Shown one piece after another: positions 34,468 to 43,897 of a stretch of 64,000 nucleotides of DNA. Every line of letters begins with the position of its first letter. Positions within the stretch are counted from its first letter, which is position 1. The notes under the pieces were generated by a model, which did not search any database, had not been told where the DNA came from, and saw nothing but the letters and a program-made list of their open reading frames with translations. The position numbers and the translations under genes are program-made. Source of the DNA: DATFXM01 sp035315885 (GTDB lineage Bacteria > Acidobacteriota > Blastocatellia > UBA7656); the NCBI GenBank assembly GCA_035315885.1, contig DATFXM010000007.1:15167-79166 (forward strand), given 5' to 3'.

Positions 34468-35901
34468 AGAGTTGTACTCCGCGCACTCGATCACGTCCCG
34501 AACTACCGCAAGAAACTGATCGGCTACCGCGCCGTCCACAACCCGATGATCAAAGCTCAACCCAAGTAATCCGATCTGCCGGATTGCTATCGCGTCGTCG
34601 ATCACCACGGGACGTTTCTTGATCGTGCCGACTCCGAGTATCGCAACCTGCGGCTGGTTGATTATCGGTGTTCCTATCAAGCTGCCAAACACTCCGGGAT
34701 TGGTGATGGTGAACGTTCCGCCTTGAACCTCATCCGGTTTGAGCTGCTTGTTTCGCGCGCGCTCGCCCAGATCGTTCACCGAGCGCGCGAGACCAAGCAG
34801 CGACTTCTCGTCGGCTCCGCGAATGACCGGCACTATGAGCCCCCAGTCGAGAGCTACGGCGACACCAACATTGATATCTCGCTTGTAGACTATCTGGTCG
34901 CCCCACACCGAGGAGTTGACGATGGGCCATTTCTTGATGCCCTCTATTACCGCCTTAATTATAAAGGGCATGAAAGTGAGCTTGACGCCATCGCGGCTGA
35001 GGTATTCGCCTTTTAGTCGATCGCGCAGCTTCGCGGTCTCGGTATAGTCAACCTCCATGAACGAGGTGACGTGCGCCGAGATTCTCCGGCTCTCGACCAT
35101 TCGTTCGGCGATCCGTCGCCGCATCACCGACATCGGTTCGATCTCATAGCGGTCGCCTTCAACAAACGGAGGCGGTCCAACTTCCCCCTCAGCAACGCCA
35201 GGTACCTTCAGGGGCTGGGGAGCGCGAGCAGGAGCCGCGGCCGCCGCGGCAGCAGGACGCGCGGGAGTCGCCGCTGCGGGAGCCGCGCCGCGATTCTCGA
35301 TGAAGCTCAGGATGTCGTTTTTCGTCACTCGTCCGCTGATTCCCGTTCCTTCGATTTGCGAAATGTCTACGCGGTGCTCGGACGCAATCTTTCGAACCAG
35401 CGGTGAGGATCTGATTCTTCGCAGCTCATCGATCGACTCCGGCTTTGCCGCCACGGCAGGTGCCTCCTTTGGAGGCGCGGGAGGTGCCGGAGACGGACCC
35501 GGTTTGGCCGCGCTGGGAGGGGCTGGTGGTGCAGTAGTCTGCTGCTGCGGTTTTGGAGGCTCCTTGGGAGCGGCCGCCTGAGCCGGTTTCGGGGGCGCCG
35601 GCTGTTCGGGCTTTGGTGGTTCGGCGGCCTTGGCCGACTCAGACGCGGGTGCCGGTTTCGCTCCGCCGCCATTTATCACGGCCACCACGGTATTGACTGC
35701 GACGGTTTCGCCTTCGTTGACTTTGATCTCGCTCAAGACGCCCGAAGCCGGAGCCGGGATCTCGGCGTCAACCTTATCGGTCGATATTTCAAACAGCGGT
35801 TCGTCGCGTTTCACCTGATCTCCGACCTGTTTGAGCCACCGGACGATCGTTCCCTCCGCGATAGATTCTCCCATCTGCGGCATCTTGACTTCTTCGCTCA
35901 T
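34465..35901 (-). CDS. 2-Oxoacid dehydrogenase E2 (dihydrolipoamide acyltransferase)
   Basis: A 478-residue core enzyme. The N-terminal lipoyl domain (1-80) has the modified Lys43 in FEISTDKVDAEIPAPASG. A Pro/Ala/Lys-rich flexible linker spans about 85-165, then the E1/E3-binding domain (SSPLVRKIASEHRVDISQIEGTG, about 170-205), an Ala-rich linker, and the catalytic domain ending with SFDHRVVDGAVADQF (His452). It transfers the acyl group from lipoamide to CoA. Pyruvate and branched-chain versions cannot be separated with certainty. It has a good ribosome site (GGGGAG) and lies between E1beta and lipB. Confidence 0.94.
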   Translation of the reverse strand: MSEEVKMPQMGESIAEGTIVRWLKQVGDQVKRDEPLFEISTDKVDAEIPAPASGVLSEIKVNEGETVAVNTVVAVINGGGAKPAPASESAKAAEPPKPEQPAPPKPAQAAAPKEPPKPQQQTTAPPAPPSAAKPGPSPAPPAPPKEAPAVAAKPESIDELRRIRSSPLVRKIASEHRVDISQIEGTGISGRVTKNDILSFIENRGAAPAAATPARPAAAAAAAPARAPQPLKVPGVAEGEVGPPPFVEGDRYEIEPMSVMRRRIAERMVESRRISAHVTSFMEVDYTETAKLRDRLKGEYLSRDGVKLTFMPFIIKAVIEGIKKWPIVNSSVWGDQIVYKRDINVGVAVALDWGLIVPVIRGADEKSLLGLARSVNDLGERARNKQLKPDEVQGGTFTITNPGVFGSLIGTPIINQPQVAILGVGTIKKRPVVIDDAIAIRQIGLLGLSFDHRVVDGAVADQFLAVVRDVIECAEYNS

Positions 35902-35984
35902 GGTTCTCCCCTTCGCGTTTCCTTGTCCTCGATTGTCTTATCATCGTGGGGCGATGCAAAACCCGCACGAATGGATACTCAGTT

Positions 35985-36965
35985 TCAGTAAGCCGCAAGT
36001 TGACGGGCAGCTTTCAAGACATCGTCTGCTTGTGGCAAGAAGAATTCCTCGAGAGGCGGCGCATAAGGCACCGGCGTGTCGATTGAAGTAACTCGCAAAA
36101 CCGGCCCGTCCAGATAGTCGAACGCCTCTTCATTGATGACCGCCGTCAACTCGCCGGCCATGCCGCCGGTTTTTGTGGCCTCGTGAAGAATCATCACCTT
36201 GTTGGTCTTCTTCACCGAGTCGAGGATTGTTGCCCGATCGAACGGCAGCAGGGTACGCAAATCGATCACTTCCGCGTCGACGCCTTCCTTTTCGAGGTGC
36301 TCGGCTGCTTGAAGTGCGGTATAGACCATCGCACCATAAGTAATGATCGAGAGGTCTCGTCCTTCGCGGCGGATCGACGCCTTGCCAATTGGCACTATGT
36401 AGTCTTCGGCCGGAAGCTCTTGTTTGATCTTCGGATTGCGGTACAGGAGCTTGTGCTCGAAGAACAGCACCGGGTCCTCATCGCGGATCGCCGCCTTTAT
36501 CAGGCCCTTCGCATCGTAAGGCGTCGATGGCTCGACCATCTTCAGGCCGGGCGTATTCAGGAAGAACGATTCCACGTTTTGTGAATGAAACGGACCGCCA
36601 TGAACTCCTCCTCCGCAGGGTCCGCGCACCACCATTGGGATGCCGATGTTTTGTCGATAACGGCTCTTTGCGGCGTAGTTGGTCAGGATGTCAAAGCAGC
36701 AGGAGATGAAGTCTATGAACTGCATCTCGGCTACTGGCCTCATGCCCATCATTGCCGCGCCGCATGCGGCGCCGACGATTGCGCTTTCGGAGATTGGCGT
36801 GTCTATCACTCGATCTTCGCCGAAGCGTGCAAGGAATCCTTCGGTCATCTTGAAGGCGCCGCCGTAGGCTCCGATATCTTCACCGAGGAGGAAGACGCTT
36901 TCATCGCGCTCCATTTCTTCCCACAGTCCCTGTTTGATTGCCTCCAGCAACGTCACTCCAGCCAT
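35985..36965 (-). CDS. 2-Oxoacid dehydrogenase E1 beta subunit
   Basis: A 326-residue transketolase-fold subunit that pairs with E1alpha. Conserved parts: VFLLGEDIGAYGGAFKMTEGF with the catalytic-type Glu, RVIDTPISESAIVG, MGMRPVAEMQF, GPCGGGVHGGPFHSQ, PSTPYDAKGLIKAAIRDEDPV, and the C-terminal transketolase domain with HEATKTGGMAGELTAVI. The form resembles branched-chain 2-oxoacid dehydrogenase and pyruvate dehydrogenase of the alpha/beta type. It is separated from E1alpha by a heptad hairpin and from E2 by 83 nt. Confidence 0.94.
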   Translation of the reverse strand: MAGVTLLEAIKQGLWEEMERDESVFLLGEDIGAYGGAFKMTEGFLARFGEDRVIDTPISESAIVGAACGAAMMGMRPVAEMQFIDFISCCFDILTNYAAKSRYRQNIGIPMVVRGPCGGGVHGGPFHSQNVESFFLNTPGLKMVEPSTPYDAKGLIKAAIRDEDPVLFFEHKLLYRNPKIKQELPAEDYIVPIGKASIRREGRDLSIITYGAMVYTALQAAEHLEKEGVDAEVIDLRTLLPFDRATILDSVKKTNKVMILHEATKTGGMAGELTAVINEEAFDYLDGPVLRVTSIDTPVPYAPPLEEFFLPQADDVLKAARQLAAY

Positions 36966-36973
36966 TGTTTTTC

Positions 36974-37048
36974 CTGACTTCAGATTTCAGACTTCAAATT
37001 TCAGATTTCTGGTTTGAAATTTCAAATTTGAAATTTGAGATTTCAGAC
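36974..37048. repeat. AT-rich heptad palindrome (GAAATTT/GAGATTT) between E1alpha and E1beta
   Basis: A run of CAGATTTCAGACTTCAAATTT-like units is followed by GAAATTTCAAATTTGAAATTTGA (quoted as shorter pieces: GAAATTTCAAATTT, then GAAATTTGAG) and ATTTCAG. It is nearly self-complementary and could form a hairpin. The minus-strand TGA stop of E1alpha (37043-37045) is inside it. Confidence 0.7.
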
Positions 37049-38047
37049 GTCGGATTTTAGAGCGGCCGCGCGGGTCTCGTCCCCAGCATACACGCCTCCC
37101 ATAGCCTCTTCCGCTATCGGCGGAGGCTGAGCCTCAGTCCACGCAAGCTCCTTCTCGAGATACTCTTCAACTCTCAACCCCACTCGATCAATGTCCCCCT
37201 GGGCCGCGAGCTTTCTCGAGATCAGCTCCCGCTCGAGATGCGCAATCGGATCGCGCTTGCGCCATTGCTCCAACTGCTCCTTCACCACGTAAGACTGAGC
37301 ATCGTGCGCCGCATGCCCTCGCATTCGAAAGGTCTTCGCTTCGATAAAAGTCGGCCCACCGCCCGATCTCGCCCGCTCAACCGCTCTCTTTGACGAAGCG
37401 TACACCGCAAGCACATCGTTTCCATCCACAATCTCAGTCGGCATACCGTAACCCCGCGCGCGATCCGCGAGATTCAGCGTTCTCATCTGCCGGGCCGACG
37501 GTGTCGAGTACGCGTAGCCGTTGTGCTCCCCGATAATCACCAGCGGTAGATTTTGTACCGCCGCAAAATTAGCTGCCTCGTGAAAGACACCGGTACTAGT
37601 GCCGCCGTCCCCGATGTACACCATTCCGACCGAACTCTTCTTCTGCAGCTTGCAAGCCAACATCACGCCGTTCATCACCGCTACGAGCGAGCCAAGCGGG
37701 CTGATCGTGCCGATGAACCCGCGCTTCAGGTCGGTGATGTGTATGTTTTGATCGCGGCCACGCGACATCGCCGTAGCCCGCCACAAGTACTGAGAGAAGA
37801 CCTCTCGCGGCTTCGCGTCCATCACCAACAGAGCGCCCAGATCACGAGTCAGTGGAGACAGAATGTCGCCGTGCTTTTTGTCCAGTGCGTACGCGGAACC
37901 TACGGCGGTGCCCTCCTGTCCCAGGCTCCGAAACAAACCACCAACGATCTTTCCCTGCTTGAGCAGATTGTCGAGCCTGTCTTCAAGCGAACGGGTCAGC
38001 CGCATGAAGTAGAGCAATTCCAGTTGTTGGTTCCTATTCAGTTCCAT
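37043..38047 (-). CDS. 2-Oxoacid dehydrogenase E1 alpha subunit
   Basis: A 334-residue thiamine-diphosphate subunit that decarboxylates the 2-oxoacid. The ThDP motif is present as VYIGDGGTSTGVFHEAANFAAVQNLPLVII, with the phosphorylation-loop-like RMRGHAAHDAQ region. The start MELNRNQQ was set at the ATG 11 nt after the Lpd gene; the longer frame overlaps Lpd out of phase. The stop (TGA) is formed at the edge of an AT-rich heptad element. With E1beta it forms the alpha2beta2 E1. Confidence 0.93.
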   Translation of the reverse strand: MELNRNQQLELLYFMRLTRSLEDRLDNLLKQGKIVGGLFRSLGQEGTAVGSAYALDKKHGDILSPLTRDLGALLVMDAKPREVFSQYLWRATAMSRGRDQNIHITDLKRGFIGTISPLGSLVAVMNGVMLACKLQKKSSVGMVYIGDGGTSTGVFHEAANFAAVQNLPLVIIGEHNGYAYSTPSARQMRTLNLADRARGYGMPTEIVDGNDVLAVYASSKRAVERARSGGGPTFIEAKTFRMRGHAAHDAQSYVVKEQLEQWRKRDPIAHLERELISRKLAAQGDIDRVGLRVEEYLEKELAWTEAQPPPIAEEAMGGVYAGDETRAAALKSDV

Positions 38048-38058
38048 TAAGACCTGAT

Positions 38059-39462
38059 TCAAATGTGAATCACCATTCCGTGTGCATCCTCGAACGCCTC
38101 GTGCATAGTCTCTGAAACCGTCGGATGCGCGTGAATCATGTTGATCATCTCCTCCACCGTAGCTTCCATCTGCAGCGCGGTGCAACCCTCGATAATCAAC
38201 TCAGTCGCGTGTGGGCCGATCAAATGCAGCCCCAGCACTTCGTCGTACTTTTTGTCGCTGACCACTTTGACCAGGCCTTCAGTTGCACCGAGGATCTGCG
38301 ATTTTGCAATCACCGGCATCGGGAACTTGCCGACTCGCACGTCGTAACCGCGCTCGCGCGCCTTGGCCTCGGTCAGGCCTACGCTTGCCACCTCAGGCTG
38401 ACAGTATGTACAACTGGGGACGTGATCGTAGTTTATCGGCCGCGGGTTCTTGCCGGCGATCATCTCCACCGCCAGGACCCCTTCTGCTGAAGCGACGTGG
38501 GCCAGCCATGGCGTCGGAACTACGTCGCCGATCGCATAAATGCCCGGCTCTGCGGTTCTCATATATGGATCGACCTTCAGATAACCTTTCTCCAGTTCGA
38601 CTCTCGTATTCTCCAGCCCGAGGCCATCCGTGTAAGCGCGGCGGCCGACCGCAACCAGGAACTTCTCGGCGACGATCTCATGAACTTCATCGCCCACACT
38701 TGCACGGACCCGTATGTTTTCTCCCTCTACTGACGAAGACTGGTAGCCGGCCGAAGTCAATACCTTGATGCCCTGCTTCTTGAAGGACTTCGCCAGCTCG
38801 GCGCTGATCTCTTCGTCCTCGATCGGAAGCAGGCGAGGGAGGAGCTCGATAATAGTGGTTTCAGAACCGAAGCGCTTGAACATCGAGGCAAACTCTACGC
38901 CAACGGCTCCAGCTCCCAGGACGATCAGAGACTTTGGAATCTCCTTGAGCTCGAGTATTTCGTCGCTCGTTATGATCTGCCGTCCATCGATCTCCAGGCC
39001 TGGAAGCGAGCGCGGCACGGAGCCGGTAGCAATGATCGTGTTGCGAGTGTTCACAACCGAGGCGGATCCATCGCTGGCGCTGACGGTGATCTGGCCGGGT
39101 TTGTCGATGTGCGCCGTCCCTTTGAAGACCTGGACCTTGTTCTTCTTCATCAGGAAGTCGACACCTTTGGAGAGCTTCAAAACGGTTTTGTTTTTGTTCT
39201 TCTGCGCCTGATCGAAGTCGAGTGAGACGCCGGTTGTGACTACGCCGAACGCCTGAGCATGTTTGAGCTCATCCAAAACGTCGGCGGTGTGAAGTAAAGC
39301 TTTTGTGGGAATACACCCGCGGAGGAGGCAAGTCCCCCCGAGGTTCTTGTCTTTTTCGATGATGGCTGTTCGCAATCCGAGTTGTGCTGCTCTGATCGCG
39401 GCGACGTAGCCGCCTGGTCCGGCGCCTACGATGGTCACGTCAAACGTATCGTTTGAGCTCAA
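38059..39462 (-). CDS. lpdA: Dihydrolipoyl dehydrogenase (E3)
   Basis: A 467-residue FAD disulfide oxidoreductase that reoxidises dihydrolipoamide using NAD+. The FAD motif VTIVGAGPGGYVAAIRAAQ is near the N terminus. The redox pair is Cys45/Cys50 in GGTCLLRGCIPTKALL. The NAD motif LIVLGAGAVGVEFA, IYAIGDVVPTPWLAHVASAEG, and the C-terminal His-Glu pair in HAHPTVSETMHEA are all present. The start is TTG at 39462 with GGAGG about 12 nt before. It follows the Rieske gene by 25 nt. Confidence 0.96.
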   Translation of the reverse strand: MSSNDTFDVTIVGAGPGGYVAAIRAAQLGLRTAIIEKDKNLGGTCLLRGCIPTKALLHTADVLDELKHAQAFGVVTTGVSLDFDQAQKNKNKTVLKLSKGVDFLMKKNKVQVFKGTAHIDKPGQITVSASDGSASVVNTRNTIIATGSVPRSLPGLEIDGRQIITSDEILELKEIPKSLIVLGAGAVGVEFASMFKRFGSETTIIELLPRLLPIEDEEISAELAKSFKKQGIKVLTSAGYQSSSVEGENIRVRASVGDEVHEIVAEKFLVAVGRRAYTDGLGLENTRVELEKGYLKVDPYMRTAEPGIYAIGDVVPTPWLAHVASAEGVLAVEMIAGKNPRPINYDHVPSCTYCQPEVASVGLTEAKARERGYDVRVGKFPMPVIAKSQILGATEGLVKVVSDKKYDEVLGLHLIGPHATELIIEGCTALQMEATVEEMINMIHAHPTVSETMHEAFEDAHGMVIHI

Positions 39463-39487
39463 ACCTGGTCTTGCCTCCGTTATTCTT

Positions 39488-39802
39488 CTACTCTAGCGAG
39501 ATTTTTACCTCCTCGCCTTCGACGAGCACATCGAATTTCTCGACTCTGGCGAGCGGGTTGACCGGCGACATTGCGGTCGCCAGCTCATAGGTCCAGCCAT
39601 GCCAAGGGCATTGAACAGTTCGATTGGCGCAATCTACAAAACCTTCACCCAGAGGCCCGCCACGATGCGCACAGACGTTGTCCATCGCAAAGAATTCGCC
39701 TTCACAGTTGAAGAGTGCAACCGCACGGCCCTCAACCTCGACTACTTTTCCTTGTCCTGATGCGAGATCAGACGTATTGGCGACCTTCACGAAATCCGCC
39801 AC
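39488..39802 (-). CDS. Rieske-type [2Fe-2S] ferredoxin-like protein
   Basis: A 104-residue single-domain protein resembling the small subunit of nitrite reductase and dioxygenase ferredoxins. Cluster ligands are CAHRGG (Cys44, His46) and CPWHGWTY (Cys65, His68), and the protein lacks a signal peptide, so it is cytosolic. Start is GTG after a GGAGG site. It leads the E3-E1-E2-lipB series by close spacing. Its electron partner is unknown, and no oxygenase gene is nearby. Confidence 0.9.
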   Translation of the reverse strand: MADFVKVANTSDLASGQGKVVEVEGRAVALFNCEGEFFAMDNVCAHRGGPLGEGFVDCANRTVQCPWHGWTYELATAMSPVNPLARVEKFDVLVEGEEVKISLE

Positions 39803-40092
39803 GGCTCAAACCTCCAACATTGCATGGTCATGGACGCCCCGATACGGCTCAGGGCGACTGGTCATCTTAGCAACTCGGCTGACTCGCGTTCAAGTTGGGC
39901 GACCGTGATGCAACGGGGTGCGCAACGGGTTCGGAATGCGCCGGTGAAATGCGCTTTGCCTGTATCTTGCGATTGCGTGAGGTGTGCTTGCGAAACAACT
40001 GTTTTCAATCCTCTGGCCATTGAGTAACCACCAGGGGTCTTATCGTCATAAAGGGTGTGAGGAACGAAATTGCAACCGGAAGGGCTGGACTT

Positions 40093-40365
40093 ATGTCGGC
40101 ACGTGTGTTCCAGGAGTCGGTTTCGATTGAGACGGTTAGACTGATGGTTCTCGGCTATGGCCTCGATCACCCTTATCGCGTGGTGAGCCTGGATGAAATC
40201 GTGCACGGGGCAGGTGTACCGAATCGAGACCTCGCCAAGGCGGCCCTTGAAGTGCTGGCTCAAGAGGGCCTCGTGACACGGTTTTCCGGCCGCTACTGCT
40301 TCAACCGGTCCATTCCGGCTGAGCTGCGGCGAATCGTTGAAAAATCAGTGGGCGTCCTCGAATAA
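40093..40365 (+). CDS. Small winged-helix-like protein, possible regulator
   Basis: A 90-residue protein. The stretch VSLDEIVHGAGVPNRDLAKAALEVLAQEGLVTRFSGRYCF has the helix-turn-helix and wing pattern of small winged-helix proteins. The start ATG at 40093 follows GGAAGG; a longer GTG start at 40057 adds 12 residues. It is divergent from the Rieske/dehydrogenase series, across about 290 bp (39803-40092) in which nothing else is recognised. A regulatory role for that operon is an inference from position. Confidence 0.6.
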   Translation: MSARVFQESVSIETVRLMVLGYGLDHPYRVVSLDEIVHGAGVPNRDLAKAALEVLAQEGLVTRFSGRYCFNRSIPAELRRIVEKSVGVLE

Positions 40366-40367
40366 GT

Positions 40368-40627
40368 TTCGGGTGTCGAGTTCAGGATTTCGGGTTGAAA
40401 AACTCGACCCGTGAGCCAACCCGAAACCCTACTTACCGCAAACCGGGTTTCGAGTTCAGGGTTTCGCGTTGAGAGAACTAGACGCGTGATCCAACCCGAA
40501 ACCCTAAACCTGACTTCCCCAAGACTACGCTTCGAGTTCAAGTTTTGGAATTCAACACACTACACGGTTGAGCGAACCAGAAACTAGAAACCAGAAACCC
40601 CCAACCCCAAACCCTAAACCGAACTTA
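40368..40627. repeat. Three successive TTTCGGG-type palindromes
   Basis: Three related hairpins lie in tandem. Each has GTTTCG-GAGTTC-AGG-TTTCGGG arms, a short loop (AAAACTCGACCCGTGAGCC, GAGAACTAGACGCGTGATCC, and a diverged third), and CCCGAAACCCTAAACC arms. The third arm is longer (AACCAGAAACTAGAAACC and CCCCAAACCCTAAACC). They lie between the convergent winged-helix and DUF2911 genes. The DUF2911 stop (TAG, 40630-40632) comes from the final TTAGGG. Confidence 0.8.
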
Positions 40628-40629
40628 CC

Positions 40630-41271
40630 CTAACTGATCGGGCTTACGGCGATCGGCGCAGTCAGCTGCAGGTTTCCCCAACCGATGCGAAGCGTCACAT
40701 CGTTCGGGTTCGCCTCCGGGTACAGCAGATCGATTGTGAGCTTCTCGCGCTTCTCGCTCGCCATCTCAATTTTCATCGGAGCCTTGTGTGCAATCGGGGC
40801 GCGACCTATCTCGGATGCATCCAGATGCATTCCACTGGCCTTCGCCGGATCGATGAACGCCAGGCTCCAGGTGGCGCCGTCTTCTGATCGATGCAATCCC
40901 AGGAACCAGTGACCAGCGGGAATGGACACCCCGGCCACGGTGACCGGAATATCGCTGTCAAACGTGGTCCAGAAGTTGGCTCCCAACCTGTAGACCTTCC
41001 CCTTGGTCATCGAATCAAACTTCGCTTTGTCCTCGTAGTCGGCCCGCCATACCGGTCTGCCGTAGTCGATCGCGAATTGTCCAGCTCCCTGATTCTTTTC
41101 CCTGTTCCAGTAGCCGACGCGAGTCGTACCCCGCTCCGGCGAATCGCTTCCAAATGCAATGATTTTGGGCTTGTTCTTCGCGCTGTCCTGACCTTTGCCT
41201 GCTGCAAGCCCGACGACTCCGCTCAAGCTAACGCACAACAGAATCAGCAACAGTGTTCGTCTGGCACTCAT
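40630..41271 (-). CDS. DUF2911-family exported protein
   Basis: A 213-residue protein with a signal peptide (about 1-23, MSARRTLLLILLCVSLSG...AAG). The body shows GQFAIDYGRPVWRADYEDK, YRLGANFWTTFDSDIPVTVAG and GHWFLGLHRSEDGATW, the core of DUF2911, a secreted family of unknown function. A strong GGAGGAGAAAG site fixes the start. The stop codon lies in the heptad repeat described above. Upstream (41272-41446) no gene is recognised. Confidence 0.88.
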   Translation of the reverse strand: MSARRTLLLILLCVSLSGVVGLAAGKGQDSAKNKPKIIAFGSDSPERGTTRVGYWNREKNQGAGQFAIDYGRPVWRADYEDKAKFDSMTKGKVYRLGANFWTTFDSDIPVTVAGVSIPAGHWFLGLHRSEDGATWSLAFIDPAKASGMHLDASEIGRAPIAHKAPMKIEMASEKREKLTIDLLYPEANPNDVTLRIGWGNLQLTAPIAVSPIS

Positions 41272-41446
41272 CAGCTTTCTCCTCCAGTTATGTTGTCCTC
41301 TGGTCTGCCCTTTTTGCCGCTGAATAGCGAGAATCCGCTTCCGTCTAGGATATCGGGCCAAAGGAGACTAATCATCCAGATGCGACAGAAAAACCGTCGC
41401 GTTTGACGAGTCCATCACATTTTTTACTTCTTTTTTCAAAGCCTGC

Positions 41447-43870
41447 TCACTCATACCTCAACGCGACCATCGGATCTACCGAAACCGCCCGCCGTGCAGG
41501 AAGCCAGCACGCTACCGCCGACACCGCCGCTAACACCAACGGCACTATCGCAAAAGTTATCGCATCCGTAGCGCTGACTTGATACAGCAAACTGGTCATT
41601 AGCCGCGTCGCCGCGTACGCGCCTGCAAGACCAAGCGCCTCGCCCGCCAGAGTCAACAGCATCCCCTGCCTCAACACGAGACCAAATACCTGGCCCGACT
41701 GAGCGCCTAGCGCGATCCTCACTCCAATCTCATGCGTCCGGTTCGCAACCGCGTAGCTCATCACCCCGTAAATTCCAATTGCCGCAAGAACCATGCCCAC
41801 CGTCGCAAGAATCGCAAACAAAGTCATATTCAACCGGCGCTGCGCGGTCATGTCGTGCAGCATCTCATCCATGGTCAGCACATTGGAAATTGGTTGGTCC
41901 CTGTCCAGCTCGCGTAGCGTCTCGCGAAGCGTCGCGATCATTGAACCCGGTTCAGGTTCGGTGCGAACCACCAGCGTCATAAAGCCAATAAAGCCTCGCT
42001 GGGTATAAGGCAGAAACGTCTCACAACGAACCTTCGCGTCGTAACCGGTTCGGCGCATATCACCAACTACGCCGACGATCGTCCACCACGACGATTGCGG
42101 ACCCGCCACTCCGTAGGTTATGCGCTTTCCTATCGGGTCCTCGCCGGGCCAGAACTCGTCGGCGAATGTCTTGTTTATCAACAGCACTTGCTGGCGATCG
42201 CGCGTATCCTGCTCACTGAGTTCGCGTCCGGCGATCAGTGGAATACCCATTGCACGAAAATAGCCCGGAGTCACAAAGTCGATGGGCGCTTCAATCTGCT
42301 CGGAAGGCGCGAAGGGCGGTCTTCCTTCAATGGAAAAGTTGGACGAATTCGGAAGAGTTCCAATGAATATCGCGGTCGTGCCTCCGGCCGAAACGACTCC
42401 AGGCAATCCCTCGACACGCTCGATCAGGCGCCTGTAGAACTCCGCGCCTTGAGGCCCCTTGTATCGCGATCGCGTAAGCTGAATGTTCATCGTTAGCAGA
42501 TGGTCTGATCTGAATCCCAGGTCCACTTTCTGCAGACGCATAAAACTCTTTATCAACAGTCCCGCTCCGATCAGGACTACGAGCGCCAGACCAACCTCTG
42601 CGATCACCAGCGCCCCGTGCAACCTCTTTCCGTGCGCGCCGGTTGCGCCGCGACCTCCCTCCTTGAGACTCTCGTTCAAATCGGGCTTCGACGCCTGAAG
42701 AGACGGCGCCATCCCAAACAGCACTCCGGTCAAAAGCGAGACTACGAGCGTGAACACCAGCACTCGCCAGTCGATTCGTATCTCATTAAGTCTGGGTATG
42801 TCCCTTGGGCTCGCGGCAATCAACAGCCGCAGCCCGGCAAAGGCAAGAACAAGACCCAGCGCGCCGCCACAGATCGCAAGGAGTGAACTCTCCGTCAGGA
42901 GTTGTGAGATGAGACGTCGCCGCCCCGCGCCCAGCGCTATTCGGACTGCCATCTCCCTTCGGCGAGATGCTGCTCGCGCCAACAACAGATTTGCCACGTT
43001 CGCGCAGGCAATCAGCAAAACAAGACCTACTGCTGCGAGCAGAAGTAGCAACGCGGGTCTTACCGAACCAACGACCTGTTCGTGAATCGGGACGAGATTC
43101 ACTCCGAAGCCTTCGAGGATGTTCGGGTATTGCTGCTGAAGGCTTTCAGCGATGGCTCCCATGTCCGCCTGCGCCTGCGAAAGACTCACACCGGGTTTCA
43201 GGCGGCCGACCGAGTAGTATGCGAAAGCGCCCCGTGACGCTCGCGCCTGAGGGTCGAGAGCGAGGGGCGCCCAGAATTCTCGGGCCCCGTCGTAGTCGTC
43301 GAGACGGAACCCCGGGGGCATCACCGCGACTATCGTCCGGACTCGATCGCTCAAGTTTACGGTTGTGCCAATCACATCTTTCGAGCCGCCGAACCTGCGC
43401 TGCCATAGCGCGTAGCTCAACACTACAACTGCATCGCGGCCGGGCTGTTCCTCGTCGGCGGTGAACACCTGACCAAGAATCGGATCGACTCGCAAAACGT
43501 CAAAGTAATTGGCGGTGCACATCGTTCCGATGATGCGCTCGGGTTCCTCTGTGCCGATCAGGTTGACGCTTGCGCCGGAGTAGGCTGCGAGCTGATCGAA
43601 TGTCTGGTTGCGATCGCGATAGTCCAGATAGTTTGCATAAGAATGAATGTCTTTTGAGACCTTCATTCTTTGGTTGTCCATCCAGACCATGACTACGCGG
43701 TCCGGCTCGCCAAGCGCGAGAGGCCGCAACAGAATCGAGTTCACAACGCTGAAGATCGCTGTGTTCGCTCCAATTCCTATGGCCAGCGTGAGCACTACGA
43801 TGAAAGAAAACCCGGGCTTGCTAAACAGCAGCCTTAAGCCGTATCGAAGATCGGATATCAGATTGTTCAT
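41447..43870 (-). CDS. ADOP-family orphan permease 1
   Basis: An 807-residue MacB/FtsX-like permease without an ATPase gene. Two tandem permease halves: helix one around LTLAIGIGANTAIFSVVNSILLRPL, a periplasmic MacB core domain, a helix cluster (about 290-420) with LLLARAASRRREMAVRIALGAGRRRL, then a second periplasmic domain and final helices with GVMSYAVANRTHEIGVRIALGA. The tail ends with the signature PARRAVSVDPMVALRYE. The start MNNLISDLRYG was chosen because all copies begin near this motif; a longer frame runs into the repeat upstream. Role of the family is unknown. Confidence 0.94.
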   Translation of the reverse strand: MNNLISDLRYGLRLLFSKPGFSFIVVLTLAIGIGANTAIFSVVNSILLRPLALGEPDRVVMVWMDNQRMKVSKDIHSYANYLDYRDRNQTFDQLAAYSGASVNLIGTEEPERIIGTMCTANYFDVLRVDPILGQVFTADEEQPGRDAVVVLSYALWQRRFGGSKDVIGTTVNLSDRVRTIVAVMPPGFRLDDYDGAREFWAPLALDPQARASRGAFAYYSVGRLKPGVSLSQAQADMGAIAESLQQQYPNILEGFGVNLVPIHEQVVGSVRPALLLLLAAVGLVLLIACANVANLLLARAASRRREMAVRIALGAGRRRLISQLLTESSLLAICGGALGLVLAFAGLRLLIAASPRDIPRLNEIRIDWRVLVFTLVVSLLTGVLFGMAPSLQASKPDLNESLKEGGRGATGAHGKRLHGALVIAEVGLALVVLIGAGLLIKSFMRLQKVDLGFRSDHLLTMNIQLTRSRYKGPQGAEFYRRLIERVEGLPGVVSAGGTTAIFIGTLPNSSNFSIEGRPPFAPSEQIEAPIDFVTPGYFRAMGIPLIAGRELSEQDTRDRQQVLLINKTFADEFWPGEDPIGKRITYGVAGPQSSWWTIVGVVGDMRRTGYDAKVRCETFLPYTQRGFIGFMTLVVRTEPEPGSMIATLRETLRELDRDQPISNVLTMDEMLHDMTAQRRLNMTLFAILATVGMVLAAIGIYGVMSYAVANRTHEIGVRIALGAQSGQVFGLVLRQGMLLTLAGEALGLAGAYAATRLMTSLLYQVSATDAITFAIVPLVLAAVSAVACWLPARRAVSVDPMVALRYE

Positions 43871-43897
43871 AGGAAAAAACCTGTTGGTTTCGGGGTT

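Noticed and set aside
38048..38185. 46-residue N-terminal extension of E1alpha
   Set aside because: It overlaps the Lpd C terminus in another phase and lacks any E1 similarity; ATG at 38047 fits the family start.
39862..40263. Leftward 133-residue open frame opposite the winged-helix gene
   Set aside because: Runs antisense through the clear winged-helix pattern and has no recognisable domain.
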